Of a stretch of DNA of 48,848 nt, positions 28,105 through 37,515 are shown one piece after another. The translations under genes were made by a program, and so were the position numbers. Source of the DNA: Bacteroidales bacterium (lineage in GTDB: Bacteria > Bacteroidota > Bacteroidia > Bacteroidales > Bacteroidaceae); the NCBI GenBank assembly GCA_012729225.1, contig JAAYDO010000040.1, positions 1-48,848 of the forward strand, written 5' to 3'. A model generated the notes under the pieces. That model had not been told where the DNA came from. It saw only the letters and a list, made by a program, of their open reading frames with translations, and searched no databases. How positions within the stretch are numbered: the first letter of the stretch is position 1; each line of letters starts with the position of its first letter.

Positions 28105-28638
28105 ATGATATACAAATTTACTATCATCTCCGACGAAGTGGAGGGTTTCATGCGAGAGATTCAGATTGATGCAGATGCCAAGTTCCTGGAACTGCACAAG
28201 TTAATTCTTGAGTCTTGTGGCTATGATGATAATCAGATGACTTCATTCATCATCTGTGAGAAGGGATGGGCGAAGGGACAAGAAATAACTCTGGAGGAAA
28301 TGGATACAGATGGTGAGAACTATGTCATGGCTGAAACCGAGTTGAATGAGTTTCTCGAAGATGAGAAGCAGCATCTGCTCTATGTGTTTGACCCACTGGG
28401 CGACCGCATGTTCTTCATGGAGCTTTCCAAGATTATTAGGGGTGAAAACCTGAAGAACGGAAAGGTAACTCGTTCACAGGGTGAAGCTCCTGTTCAGACA
28501 CTCGACTTTGATGAACTCTTTGCTCGTAATCCGATAGTGGAGTCCTCTTCTGTTTTGGATGAAGAAATGTATGGTGACACCATCGATAGTGATGAACTTG
28601 ACTTGGAGGGACTTGACATTAGTGATTCGCTGGATTAA
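28105..28638 (+). CDS. pRiA4b ORF3-like protein
   Basis: The protein has about 177 residues. The start at 28105 (MIYKFTIISDEVEGFMREIQ) is chosen because the longer frame runs back into lpxA. The N-terminal part (YKFTIISDEVEGFMREI, then FLELHKLILESCGY) matches the plasmid pRiA4b ORF3-like family, known from mobile elements and of unknown function. The C-terminal 40 residues are very acidic. Its place between lpxA and miaA, well integrated with spacers of 25 and 31 bp, suggests a domesticated gene. Confidence 0.75.
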   Translation: MIYKFTIISDEVEGFMREIQIDADAKFLELHKLILESCGYDDNQMTSFIICEKGWAKGQEITLEEMDTDGENYVMAETELNEFLEDEKQHLLYVFDPLGDRMFFMELSKIIRGENLKNGKVTRSQGEAPVQTLDFDELFARNPIVESSSVLDEEMYGDTIDSDELDLEGLDISDSLD

Positions 28639-28669
28639 AGACTGACAATCTGGAGCGATTTCTGATAAG

Positions 28670-29596
28670 ATGAATACACTGGTTGTCTTATTAGGGCCTA
28701 CAGGAGTGGGCAAAACGGAACTGAGTCTGCGATTGGCTGAGAGGTGGGGCTGTCCCATTATCAATGCCGATTCGCGTCAGATCTATCAAGATATTGAGAT
28801 AGGTACTGCTGCACCCACAAGAGCAGACCTGGAGCGTGTGAAGCATTATTTTGTGCATACGCTCAGACTGGACGAGTACTATAGTGCTGCCGAATATGAG
28901 AAAGACGTGCTACAGTTGCTCGACCAGCTTTTTCAAGAACATGAAAAGGTAATACTTTCTGGTGGCAGCATGATGTATATTGATGCTGTGACAAAAGGTA
29001 TTGACGATATACCCACTGTGGACGACGAGACTCGCACCATGCTTAAGGAACGTTTTGAGGAAGAAGGGTTAGAGCCTCTACTTGCAGAGCTCAAGGTCTT
29101 AGACCCTCAATACTATGAGATAGTGGACAAGCACAACCACAAAAGAGTGGTGCATGCCTTGGAAATTTGCTACATGACAGGCAAGACCTATACATCCTTT
29201 AGGACGAATACTTTGAAGAAACGACCTTTCAATATCGTGAAATTTGGATTAAGACGTGAACGGGAAAATCTTTTTGCTCGCATCAACATGAGAGTAGAGC
29301 AGATGATGCGCGATGGTCTTCTGGAAGAGGTGAGGAGCATGGAGCATCTGAAAGCACTCAACTCACTCAATACTGTGGGATACAAGGAGATGTTCAAGGT
29401 GTTGGAAAGTGAATGGCAACTACCCATGGCTGTGGAGAGAATGAAGAAGAACACCAGAGTGTATGCCAAAAAACAGATGACCTGGTTTAAGCATGATGAA
29501 GAGATTCATTGGTTGGATGCTGACAAGCACACAGCCGATGAAATGCTCAAACAAATAACAGATACCTTATTAAACACCGTACACAACAACAGTTGA
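28670..29596 (+). CDS. miaA: tRNA dimethylallyltransferase
   Basis: This 308-residue enzyme adds an isopentenyl group to A37 of tRNAs that read codons starting with U. The P-loop is [13 protein letters not shown] near residue 8, followed by [30 protein letters not shown] and a C-terminal [11 protein letters not shown]. Length and order are typical. It is followed 16 bp later by the penicillin-binding protein gene. Confidence 0.97.
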   Translation: MNTLVVLLGPTGVGKTELSLRLAERWGCPIINADSRQIYQDIEIGTAAPTRADLERVKHYFVHTLRLDEYYSAAEYEKDVLQLLDQLFQEHEKVILSGGSMMYIDAVTKGIDDIPTVDDETRTMLKERFEEEGLEPLLAELKVLDPQYYEIVDKHNHKRVVHALEICYMTGKTYTSFRTNTLKKRPFNIVKFGLRRERENLFARINMRVEQMMRDGLLEEVRSMEHLKALNSLNTVGYKEMFKVLESEWQLPMAVERMKKNTRVYAKKQMTWFKHDEEIHWLDADKHTADEMLKQITDTLLNTVHNNS

Positions 29597-29612
29597 AATA
29601 GAACAATTGACA

Positions 29613-32054
29613 ATGAAATCTATATTTAAGAAGATTGCCACCTTTTTGAAACATGGTTGGCAATGGTACAAGAGCCAGTATAAAGGTAAATGGTATCAGA
29701 GAATGGCTACGTCTATTGTCACTTTGGTCACTCTCTTCTTCCTCTATCTGGGAGCAGTTGATGTGAACTTCTTGTGGCTCTTTGGTGTGTCGCCGACAAT
29801 GGAAGTAGTTCGCAATCCCATCGCCAATGAGGCTTCCTACATCTATAGTGCCGACAGCGTTTTGATTGGAAAATACTTCAACGAGAATCGTTCCCCTGTT
29901 CAGTTCGAGGAGATTTCTCCTTATGTGGTAGATGCACTCATCAGCACAGAAGATGAACGCTTCTACCAGCATCATGGCATCGACTATCAAGGACTCTTCT
30001 CTGCCATGAAGGATATTGTGAAAGGAAACCCTCGTGGCGCAAGCACCATCACTCAGCAGTTGGTGAAGAACCTCTTCAAGATTCGTTCTCAATACTCCAC
30101 AGGACTTTTGGGCAAGATTCCAGGCTTGGGCATCATGGTCATGAAGTCGAAGGAGTGGATTACGGCTATCAAGATTGAGAATATGTATAGCAAGCAGGAC
30201 ATCCTTACGCTCTATCTCAACACGGTGGATTTTGGCAGTAATGCCTATGGCATCAAGACCGCAGCCAAGACCTACTTCAAGACAACCCCTCAGAACCTCA
30301 CCGCCGAACAGTCTGCCGTGTTGGTCGGTCTGTTGAAAGCCACAACTACGTATAACCCTAAAATCAATCCCAAAAACAGTTTTAAGCGTAGAAATGTGGT
30401 GCTCAACAATATGTATGCTCACAAGAAACTCACCAAGCAGGAGTTAGACTCGTTGATGCTGATACCGATCAACCTCAACTACACGGTGGAGAATTCCTAT
30501 GATGGAGGTGCGCTCTACTTCCGTGAGGCCATCAAGAATTATCTCGAGGACTGGTGTGAGGAAAACAACATAGACCTCTATTCTGATGGATTGAAGATAT
30601 ACACCACTCTCGACACACGCATGCAGAAGTATGCGGAGGAGGCTGTGCAGAAGCAAATGCGCACCATCCAGCAGCGTTTCAACAGCCATTGGGGCAGTCA
30701 GTCGCCTTGGCGTGATGAGCGAGGAGTGGAGATTCCCCACTTCATTGAGAACATTGCCAAACGCAGTGAATACTACAAGATATTGGCTGCCAAATATGAG
30801 GACAATGCCGACTCTATCGACAAATACATGAATGAGCCCCACAAGGTGAAGGTTTTCGACTATAATGCCCCTGCTTCAGACAACCATCTGGTGGAGAAGG
30901 AGATGAGCACCATGGACTCTATTCGCTATATGGTCAAGTTCATGCACTGTGGCTTTGTGGCGATAGAACCTCAGACCAGTTATGTGAGGGCATGGGTAGG
31001 CGATGTGAACTTCAACAGTTGGAAGTACGACAAGGTGACTTCCATGCGTCAGCCTGGTTCTACTTTCAAACTCTTTGTCTATGCTTCGGCTTTTGAAAAT
31101 GACGATGAGATCACACCTACAACAACCTATCGTGATGTGCCCATCTCTCTTCAAGTGCCAGATGCACACGACCCCCACATGATGACCACATGGACTCCTC
31201 ACAATTCGAGTGGCTATTGCACAGGAGCCAACCTTCCGCTCAAGTCGGCCTTTGCGCAGTCTGTCAATACCATTGCAGTGAGGCTCGGACAGGACACAGG
31301 TATAGACCATGTGGTGGACATAGCCCATAAGATGGGCATTAAGAGCAAGTTGGATGCCACCCCATCCTTGGCACTTGGAGCGTCAGATGTCAATCTCTTG
31401 GAGTTGGTGGGTGCTTATGCCTCTGTGATGAACGATGGCATGCAACGAAAGCCAATCCTTGTCACAAAGGTGCTTGATCGCAATGGCGAGGTCATCTATG
31501 ATTGTGAAAGGGATGAACCTTCCGTCCAACAGGCCATGAAGTATAAGACTGCATTCTATATGCAACGTCTGCTCTATGCTGGAATGCACGAGCCTGGTGG
31601 TACGACTCAGGCTCTTTGGGAATACATCCATCATTACGACACCGAGCTGGGTGGTAAGACTGGTACTTCCAGCAACCATTCCGATGCGTGGTTTGTAGGC
31701 TGTGCTCCAGGCCTTGTAGGTGGAGCATGGGTGGGCGGTGAATACCGTTGCATCCATTTCCGCACGGGAGCACTTGGACAAGGTAGCCGCACAGCCCTCC
31801 CCATCTTTGGCTATTTCATGGACAAGGTATTGTCCGACAGCCGTTTCCCGCAGTATCATGGCAAGTATCCCGAAGCAAAAGAAGACATACCACGCAAAAA
31901 CTATATTGGCAATGCTGTTTATGTGGCTCCTCCTTCATCTGATGATGCTGAAGAAGGGGAAGGAGGCGAAGAGGATGACGAATCAGCAGGAGAAAGAGGG
32001 GAGAGTTCTGCTCCTGCGGCTTCTGCCGAAGGGAACTTCAATGTGGAGTTATAA
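29613..32054 (+). CDS. Class A penicillin-binding protein (PBP1A type)
   Basis: The protein has about 813 residues from ATG at 29613; a TTG two codons upstream is less likely. It has a short cytoplasmic N-terminus, one membrane anchor (near residues 35-55), a GT51 glycosyltransferase domain (ISTEDERFYQHHGID, GASTITQQLVKN) and a transpeptidase domain with the SxxK nucleophile in RQPGSTFKLF and the KTGTSSN box. It polymerises and crosslinks peptidoglycan. The last 40 residues are Glu/Asp/Ser/Ala-rich and look disordered. It is the last gene of the envelope operon and ends before a strong terminator. Confidence 0.95.
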   Translation: MKSIFKKIATFLKHGWQWYKSQYKGKWYQRMATSIVTLVTLFFLYLGAVDVNFLWLFGVSPTMEVVRNPIANEASYIYSADSVLIGKYFNENRSPVQFEEISPYVVDALISTEDERFYQHHGIDYQGLFSAMKDIVKGNPRGASTITQQLVKNLFKIRSQYSTGLLGKIPGLGIMVMKSKEWITAIKIENMYSKQDILTLYLNTVDFGSNAYGIKTAAKTYFKTTPQNLTAEQSAVLVGLLKATTTYNPKINPKNSFKRRNVVLNNMYAHKKLTKQELDSLMLIPINLNYTVENSYDGGALYFREAIKNYLEDWCEENNIDLYSDGLKIYTTLDTRMQKYAEEAVQKQMRTIQQRFNSHWGSQSPWRDERGVEIPHFIENIAKRSEYYKILAAKYEDNADSIDKYMNEPHKVKVFDYNAPASDNHLVEKEMSTMDSIRYMVKFMHCGFVAIEPQTSYVRAWVGDVNFNSWKYDKVTSMRQPGSTFKLFVYASAFENDDEITPTTTYRDVPISLQVPDAHDPHMMTTWTPHNSSGYCTGANLPLKSAFAQSVNTIAVRLGQDTGIDHVVDIAHKMGIKSKLDATPSLALGASDVNLLELVGAYASVMNDGMQRKPILVTKVLDRNGEVIYDCERDEPSVQQAMKYKTAFYMQRLLYAGMHEPGGTTQALWEYIHHYDTELGGKTGTSSNHSDAWFVGCAPGLVGGAWVGGEYRCIHFRTGALGQGSRTALPIFGYFMDKVLSDSRFPQYHGKYPEAKEDIPRKNYIGNAVYVAPPSSDDAEEGEGGEEDDESAGERGESSAPAASAEGNFNVEL

Positions 32055-32127
32055 GGATTGGGTATGAAAATGGTTGTAGGTGGAAATCTTCCTGCTATAT
32101 CATAGGATGCCATCATGGTATATAGGA

Positions 32128-32160
32128 GAAAGGGCGAACAAACGTTCGCCCTTTCTTGTT
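32128..32160 (+). terminator. Terminator after the PBP gene
   Basis: GAAAGGGCGAAC (32128-32139) pairs perfectly with GTTCGCCCTTTC (32144-32155) around AAAC, followed by TTGTTT. Confidence 0.95.
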
Positions 32161-32609
32161 TCAGATGGTTGTCTTCTTATTTCCACCAAAATTCATCGCC
32201 TTTTCACTTGAGGTGTACAGACTGAGGAAGAAAGATGAAGTCGCTTTGGAAGGCTGTGTGGCAGGCTGACTCATCCAAGGGTGTGAATGATGTTCCCCAT
32301 GTCTTCGTAAGCCCTCATATCTTGTTTGTACACAACGATTTATGGTCGATTGTAAACTTTGTGCTTGTAGGGTCATAACGCACGCATTGTTCATGGGACA
32401 TCGCACCATTGTTCATAAGCACTTGAAGCATTATTCGTTGGCCATTGAACAATGGTTCGTTGGAGCATGAAGAATGCTTCGGTCATGCGATGTGCTAAAT
32501 GGCAGGAGCATCCCTGCTGTTTCATCCTCTCGCTCACTCATTTTCCCATACTCTCCCCAAACAAGGTGGATGGGATTAGGAGTTTGATAGAACTTGCGTT
32601 GGGTGAACA
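32161..32609. other. Intergenic region between convergent genes
   Basis: This spacer lies between the PBP gene and the end of aroE. No credible gene is seen. It holds the four-unit array at 32385-32462 and a tail to about 32580. Confidence 0.6.
32385..32580. repeat. 22-bp-period array, locus 2 (four units)
   Basis: Cores start at 32385 (CATTGTTCATGG), 32407, 32429 (CATTATTCGTTG) and 32451 (AATGGTTCGTTG), exactly 22 bp apart, with linkers alternating CATCGCAC and CACTTGAAG types. The tail (GAATGCTTCGG, then AAATGGCAGG with a pairing CCTGCTGTTT) matches locus 3 over about 80 bp, and its hairpin is kept through G-U pairs. Confidence 0.9.
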
Positions 32610-33368
32610 TTACTGAGGTTCGTCTTCGTGCCAGAAGTTCCACGAGGCAATGGCTTGGGCGATGAGCATTTCCAGTCCGTTCTTCACCACAGCCCCCTGC
32701 TCAGCACCTTTCTTCATGAAGAGTGTCTCGTTGGGATTATACACGAGGTCGTAGAGTAGATTCTTTTCGTTCATTGCCTCATAGGGCAGGGCAGGACATT
32801 CATCCACATGGGGAAACATGCCCACAGGAGAGCAGTTCACAATTACCTCATATTCTTTCAGTGTCTCGGCTGTAATCTCCTCATAGGTGATGATGCCTGG
32901 CTTAGACTTGCGACTCACAAAGAGAGTGTCCAGACCAAGTTTCTCGGTCAAGCCATAGTAGATGGCCTTTGATGCTCCACCTGTGCCGAGGATGAGTGCT
33001 TTCTTGTGGTGAGGTTTCAGGAGTGGTCTGATACTGTCCACAAAACCAATCACATCACTATTGTAGCCTTTGAGGAAAGGAGTGCCATCTGATGCTCTCA
33101 TCACCTTGACCACATTCACTGCCCCTATGGCTTTTGCCTCTGTGCTGACTTCGTTGAGATAGGTCATCACAGCCTGCTTATAAGGAATGGTGACGTTTAA
33201 TCCCTTCAGTTCGGGATTGTTGTTGATTACTTTGGCAAAGTCCTCAATAGAGGGAATCTCGAAGTTGATGTATTGTGCGTCGGTCTTATCTTGTTCAAAT
33301 TTCTCTGAAAAGAACTTTTGAGAGAAGGAATGCCCGAGAGGGAAACCGACGAGTCCGTATTTGTCCAT
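32610..33368 (-). CDS. aroE: Shikimate dehydrogenase
   Basis: This 252-residue enzyme reduces 3-dehydroshikimate with NADPH in aromatic amino-acid synthesis. The substrate-binding GFPLGHSFSQKFF and the LNVTIPYKQAVM segment with its catalytic Lys are present, and GTGGASKAIYYGL is the nucleotide-binding loop. It is slightly short but complete. It follows menG by 33 bp in a leftward group. Confidence 0.95.
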   Translation of the reverse strand: MDKYGLVGFPLGHSFSQKFFSEKFEQDKTDAQYINFEIPSIEDFAKVINNNPELKGLNVTIPYKQAVMTYLNEVSTEAKAIGAVNVVKVMRASDGTPFLKGYNSDVIGFVDSIRPLLKPHHKKALILGTGGASKAIYYGLTEKLGLDTLFVSRKSKPGIITYEEITAETLKEYEVIVNCSPVGMFPHVDECPALPYEAMNEKNLLYDLVYNPNETLFMKKGAEQGAVVKNGLEMLIAQAIASWNFWHEDEPQ

Positions 33369-33401
33369 GTGCAGATGTGTTATGTGGAGAATGACTCTTG
33401 A

Positions 33402-34142
33402 TTATTTTTCAGCCGTGTAGAGAATGCACATGCCGAAAACCAGCCGTTTGAAATTGACCTGATGAAATCCTGCCTGTTCTATGATGCTTTGCATGCGCTC
33501 AGCCTGAGGCACGGCATCCATAGTGTCGGGCAGATAGGAATAAGCCGTCTTGTCTTTGGAGAAAATCTTTCCCAATGTAGGCATCACTACCTTTTTATAG
33601 AGGAAGAAGAGTTGCTTCATGGGGAAAGAAATGGGGGTGCAGAGATCGACCACAGCCAGATGACCGTCTGTAGTCAGCACTCGGTGCATCTCTTGCAGAC
33701 ACACATCAAGGTTCTGGAAGTTGCGAAGCGCAAAGGCTGAGATGACAGCATCGAAAGAGTTGTCGGCAAATGACATATTGGAGCAGTCCTCATTTCTGAA
33801 GGTGATCTGTTCCGACAATCCTAACTTTGCCACTTTCTCTCTGCCTATGTTCATCATGCCCTCGCTGATGTCACAGCCCACAACCTGCTTGGCCTTGAGT
33901 TTGTTGAAAGCAAGGATAGCAAAGTCGCCAGTGCCTGTTGCAATGTCGAGAATGCTATCCGTGCTTGTTCTGTGTTTGAGCAAGAACTGGATGGCCTTAT
34001 TGCGCCAGATGCGGTCAATGCCGAAACTGAGAGTGTGGTTCAGAAGGTCGTAGGAGTGGGCGATGTTGTCAAACATCTGTTCCACCTGTTCTCTCTTGCT
34101 GCCTGCTTCACCGTAAGGTTTTATCTGTTCCTGTTCGTACAT
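33402..34142 (-). CDS. menG: Demethylmenaquinone methyltransferase
   Basis: This methyltransferase has 246 residues from the start at 34142 ([20 protein letters not shown]); an upstream in-frame ATG gives an unlikely 17-residue extension. It carries out the last step of menaquinone synthesis with S-adenosylmethionine. UbiE/MenG signatures are [20 protein letters not shown], the SAM-binding [12 protein letters not shown], and [12 protein letters not shown]. As these bacteria make menaquinone and not ubiquinone, menG is the better name. The spacing to purC upstream is 71 bp. Confidence 0.95.
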   Translation of the reverse strand: MYEQEQIKPYGEAGSKREQVEQMFDNIAHSYDLLNHTLSFGIDRIWRNKAIQFLLKHRTSTDSILDIATGTGDFAILAFNKLKAKQVVGCDISEGMMNIGREKVAKLGLSEQITFRNEDCSNMSFADNSFDAVISAFALRNFQNLDVCLQEMHRVLTTDGHLAVVDLCTPISFPMKQLFFLYKKVVMPTLGKIFSKDKTAYSYLPDTMDAVPQAERMQSIIEQAGFHQVNFKRLVFGMCILYTAEK

Positions 34143-34213
34143 GCTATGTTTTATCTTTATGTATTGGCCATGCTCTTTTGACACATGAGTCAATGCCTGT
34201 TTGATAGAAGAAC

Positions 34214-35158
34214 TTATGCCTTGAGGTAGTTCATCACATTGCGTTCAATGCGTTTGGCAATGTCCTCGTCGGTCTCTTCCTTCACAAATTTCTCGCCAAT
34301 GATGTGTTCGTAGAGCTCAATGTAACGGTCGCTCACAGACTGCGCATACTCTTCTGTGATTTCAGGCATTACCTGGCCAGGCTGGTTCATGAAGTTGTGG
34401 TCAATCAGCCACTGGCGCACAAACTCCTTGGAGAGTTGCTTCTGTGGCTCGCCCTTTTCAAACTTCTCTTCATAGCCATCAGCATAGAAGTAACGGCTGG
34501 AGTCTGGTGTGTGAACCTCGTCAATAAGATACACCTTGCCATCACGCTTGCCAAACTCATATTTGGTGTCCACAAGGATCAGTCCCTTTTCAGCAGCAAT
34601 CTTGGTGCCCAAGTCAAAGAGAGCATAAGTGTATTTCTCCATCACCTCATAGTCTTCCTTAGACACAAGACCTTGAGCAATGATTTCCTCCTTAGAGATG
34701 TTCTCGTCGTGACCTTCGTCAGCCTTAGTGGTAGGGGTGATGATAGGAGTAGGGAACTTCTGGTTTTCCTTCATGCCCTCTGGGAGTGTGATGCCACAGA
34801 GAGTGCGGTTACCTGCTTTGTACTCGCGCCAAGCAGAACCTGTCAGGTAGCCACGGATAATCATTTCCACACGGAAGCCCTCACACTTCAAACCTACAGT
34901 CACCATAGGGTCGGGGGTAGCCAACTTCCAGTTAGGCACGATGTCGGCACTTGCATCGAGGAACTTTGCTGCAATCTGATTGAGCACCTGTCCTTTGAAT
35001 GGGATGCCCTTTGGCAACACGACGTCAAATGCAGAGATGCGGTCTGTAGCCACCATCACCATGAGGTCATCATTGATGTTATACACGTCACGAACCTTGC
35101 CGTGATACACTTCCTTCTGTCCTGGGAAGTTGAAATCCGTTCTTGTTAATGCTTTCAT
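34214..35158 (-). CDS. purC: SAICAR synthase
   Basis: From 35158 the protein has 314 residues and starts [20 protein letters not shown]; the longer frame from 35224 is read through the MITE-like element and is rejected. It joins CAIR and aspartate with ATP in purine synthesis. [23 protein letters not shown] and the [15 protein letters not shown]-type segments are family hallmarks. It is the longer Bacteroidetes/eukaryote-like form. PhoH ends 184 bp upstream. Confidence 0.95.
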   Translation of the reverse strand: MKALTRTDFNFPGQKEVYHGKVRDVYNINDDLMVMVATDRISAFDVVLPKGIPFKGQVLNQIAAKFLDASADIVPNWKLATPDPMVTVGLKCEGFRVEMIIRGYLTGSAWREYKAGNRTLCGITLPEGMKENQKFPTPIITPTTKADEGHDENISKEEIIAQGLVSKEDYEVMEKYTYALFDLGTKIAAEKGLILVDTKYEFGKRDGKVYLIDEVHTPDSSRYFYADGYEEKFEKGEPQKQLSKEFVRQWLIDHNFMNQPGQVMPEITEEYAQSVSDRYIELYEHIIGEKFVKEETDEDIAKRIERNVMNYLKA

Positions 35159-35194
35159 TTTGCAAAATATTTTATTATATGAATAGTATATTTT

Positions 35195-35360
35195 AGAGTG
35201 AATGATGAATGGTGGAAAACCCAAGTTTCCTTTTGTCTGTTAAAAAGAGTGCCTTTTATACGCTTGTCGGTAAAATGGATTTTTCTTGGAGACTAAGTGG
35301 TCTTTTTGATGTTTAATCTTTACAGGAAGCCGTGGGTAACACTATTCACTCTTCACTTCA
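35195..35360. repeat. MITE-like intergenic element, copy C (diverged)
   Basis: The left arm (from 35195) has GAGTGAATGATGAATGGTGG. The right arm (ACTATTCACTCTTCACTTCA, to 35360) overlaps the end of phoH, so the last codons of phoH (VKSE and stop) are read from it. The interior keeps TTTCCTTTTGTC and a TGTCGGTAAAATGGAT stretch seen also in copy B. It fills the spacer between phoH and purC. Confidence 0.65.
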
Positions 35361-36322
35361 GCGGGGAACAGTGGGTATTTCTTCTCGCCCTCATACTTGC
35401 GGTAGGCATTCACGATGCGTGTCACCAACTTGTGGCGAACAATATCACGCTCATCCATCTCTGTCCACAAGATTCCTTTCACGTTGGCAAGCACCTCCTT
35501 AGCCTCCTTCAATCCACTCTTCACGTTGTGGGGAAGGTCTATCTGAGTCAAATCGCCTGTGATAATCATCTTAGTGTTTTGCCCCATACGAGTCAGAAAC
35601 ATCTTGATTTGTTGGGTGGTGGTGTTTTGTGCCTCATCGAGAATCACCACTGCGTCATTCAGTGTTCTTCCTCTCATGAAGGCAAGTGGTGCAATCTGAA
35701 TCACATTCTGCTCCATATATTCTGTCAGTTTCTGAGCAGGAATCATATCTTGAAGTGCATCATAGAGAGGTTGCAGGTAGGGGTCAATCTTCTCCCTCAT
35801 GTCGCCAGGCAAGAATCCGAGCTTCTCTCCTGCTTCCACCGCAGGACGACACAAGATGATCTTTCTTATTTCCTTGTTCTTCAAGGCTCTCACAGCCAGG
35901 GCTATCGAAACATAGGTCTTGCCAGAACCTGCAGGGCCAATGGCAAAAAGCATGTCGTTCTCGTAGAAGCCATCCACAAGCATCTTTTGATTGTCTGAAC
36001 GGGCAGCAATGGGTTTGCCTGTTACACTATAGCAGATTGCCATTCCGTCAGCAGCGTGGCCCGATGGGTGTTCGCCTCTCACAATTCTCAAGATGTCTTC
36101 CTCGTTCAGTGAGTTGTATTTGGCGCAGTGCTGTTGCATCTTCATGATGTTTTCCTCAAAGGCACACATTTCCTCCTCGTCGCCCATCACCTTGATGATG
36201 TTACCACGCGCCACAATGCGCAACTTGGGGTAGAGCGCCTTAATCATCTGCAGATGGACATTGTTCACACCATAGAAGGTGACTAAATCAATGTCTTCAA
36301 TAACGATATGCTTTTCAATCAT
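35342..36322 (-). CDS. phoH: PhoH-family ATPase
   Basis: This 326-residue cytoplasmic protein has the P-loop AIGPAGSGKTYVSIALA near residue 132 and a Walker B-like VILDEAQNTTTQQIK. The N-terminus (IDLVTFYGVNNVHLQ, then VARGNIIKVMG) is typical of PhoH/PhoL proteins, which are linked to RNA turnover and stress. The -7 box lies only about 5 bp before the ATG, so the message may lack a leader. The extreme C-terminus (VKSE) lies within the MITE-like element. Confidence 0.93.
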   Translation of the reverse strand: MIEKHIVIEDIDLVTFYGVNNVHLQMIKALYPKLRIVARGNIIKVMGDEEEMCAFEENIMKMQQHCAKYNSLNEEDILRIVRGEHPSGHAADGMAICYSVTGKPIAARSDNQKMLVDGFYENDMLFAIGPAGSGKTYVSIALAVRALKNKEIRKIILCRPAVEAGEKLGFLPGDMREKIDPYLQPLYDALQDMIPAQKLTEYMEQNVIQIAPLAFMRGRTLNDAVVILDEAQNTTTQQIKMFLTRMGQNTKMIITGDLTQIDLPHNVKSGLKEAKEVLANVKGILWTEMDERDIVRHKLVTRIVNAYRKYEGEKKYPLFPAEVKSE

Positions 36323-36326
36323 GCCA

Positions 36327-36334
36327 CAAAGTTA
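36327..36334 (-). promoter_or_regulatory. Possible leaderless promoter of phoH
   Basis: TAACTTTG (36334-36327 on the minus strand) fits the -7 box. Its last G is 5 bases before the phoH ATG (36322), so transcription would begin at or next to the start codon. No clear TTTG -33 box. Confidence 0.5.
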
Positions 36335-36379
36335 CGGAAAAAGTCTCGTTTATGATGTAAAAACATAGAAAATATAAAA

Positions 36380-36411
36380 AGAGGTGTGGAGAAACTATTC
36401 CTCACACCTCT
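36380..36411 (-). terminator. Terminator of the ATP-grasp-like gene
   Basis: AGAGGTGTG and CACACCTCT (36411-36403 and 36388-36380 on the minus strand) form a 9-bp stem followed by TTTTTATATTTT, starting 13 bases after the stop at 36424. Confidence 0.85.
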
Positions 36412-36423
36412 GTATTTCATTTT

Positions 36424-37353
36424 TTAGTGGTACACAATCATCAGTTTTCCCTTATCCACTTTAGCCTCAAACCCTTGTTTGCGCATGGGGGTGAGCTGTT
36501 GGGTACAGCCTGTTCCATACTTCTCATGGAGGATGAGTGCGAGGATGCCCATATTCATGCGGAGGTTGATTTCCAAGCATGGATGCACATGCCCGTCTGC
36601 TGTTTTGAGCATATCAATGCCCACAGGTCCTGTGTAGGATATCTCTGCAAGCCTTTGCTGATGAAAGGTTACCAGCCTGTCTAACAATTTCTCGTCCACA
36701 CCTATTCTGTGTTTCAGTTCCTCTTGACTCTCCACATAATTATAACCGTATGTGCCTGTTGTTTCAGCATGAAAGACTGAATAACCCAGAAACTCTACTT
36801 GATGGTCTTTGTGAATGAGAAACTCCATGGCAAAATCCACCATCTTGTCCTCATAGAAGCAATCTTCCACATAGCCCCCTTGAGAGGTGATGAATCCTCT
36901 TAGGCGTTTCTCCACATGCTCGTCATACTCTTTTGCCACAAATACACCTCTGCCTGATGATGACCAAGGCAACTTGAAGATACGTGGGGGCTTTTCTTTG
37001 AGTGTTAGTTCCTCTCTCCATAGCATCTCTTGTCCAAGCAACAGGTCATCGTCCACTTCTCTCAGCATCTCTCTAATATATTCACAGGCATATTTGCGAC
37101 TTGACAATCTTCTCACCTCCTGTATCCATTCGTCAGAAGGCAAGGAGTCCTGTGGGAAACCCATCTGTTTATAGCGTTGTTTAGTGGTCATGCTCCATCC
37201 CCAAGGACCAGCCAGTGGTGTGTTGTCCCACACTTCAGACAGTGCACAGAGGTCGCTCTCCATCTGTTGTATGCGTTTGGGTGGCACATACTGGCGCACA
37301 TCTGTTGCCAGTGCCATATCGTTAGAGCAATTAAAGATACTGGGTAGTTTCAT
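36424..37353 (-). CDS. ATP-grasp-like protein of unknown role
   Basis: This 309-residue protein has ATP-grasp features: a possible ATP-binding Lys in FKLPWSSSGRGVFV (about residues 127-140), an acidic-hydrophobic FAMEFLIHKD, and the metal-binding end CLEINLRMNMG after GPVGIDMLKTADG. ATP-grasp enzymes join a carboxylate to an amine or thiol through an acyl phosphate; the substrate here cannot be read. No signal peptide is present. It has its own -7 box and terminator and therefore seems to be transcribed alone. Confidence 0.65.
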   Translation of the reverse strand: MKLPSIFNCSNDMALATDVRQYVPPKRIQQMESDLCALSEVWDNTPLAGPWGWSMTTKQRYKQMGFPQDSLPSDEWIQEVRRLSSRKYACEYIREMLREVDDDLLLGQEMLWREELTLKEKPPRIFKLPWSSSGRGVFVAKEYDEHVEKRLRGFITSQGGYVEDCFYEDKMVDFAMEFLIHKDHQVEFLGYSVFHAETTGTYGYNYVESQEELKHRIGVDEKLLDRLVTFHQQRLAEISYTGPVGIDMLKTADGHVHPCLEINLRMNMGILALILHEKYGTGCTQQLTPMRKQGFEAKVDKGKLMIVYH

Positions 37354-37358
37354 GGAGG

Positions 37359-37366
37359 CAAAGGTA
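37359..37366 (-). promoter_or_regulatory. Possible leaderless promoter of the ATP-grasp-like gene
   Basis: TACCTTTG (37366-37359 on the minus strand) ends 6 bases before the ATG at 37353, again placing the start of transcription at the start codon. Confidence 0.5.
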
Positions 37367-37450
37367 TGAAAAAAACAGATTCATTATGTCCTCTTTTCCT
37401 TGAAAGATAGTTTTTCCATTCTTTATTTTCATATATCACTTATTTTTTAC

Positions 37451-37458
37451 TATCTTTG
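37451..37458 (+). promoter_or_regulatory. -7 element of the GH127 gene
   Basis: TATCTTTG followed by C lies 58 bp before the ATG at 37516. The -33 box is weak (T-rich, no exact TTTG). Confidence 0.65.
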
Positions 37459-37515
37459 CACTTCCTAAAACTGTAAACTTAAACTTATAACAATTCTAAC
37501 ACTCACTACATTTAG

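Noticed and set aside
35159-35224. 22-codon N-terminal extension of PurC
   Set aside because: AT-rich, partly from the repeat element, and not part of known PurC proteins.
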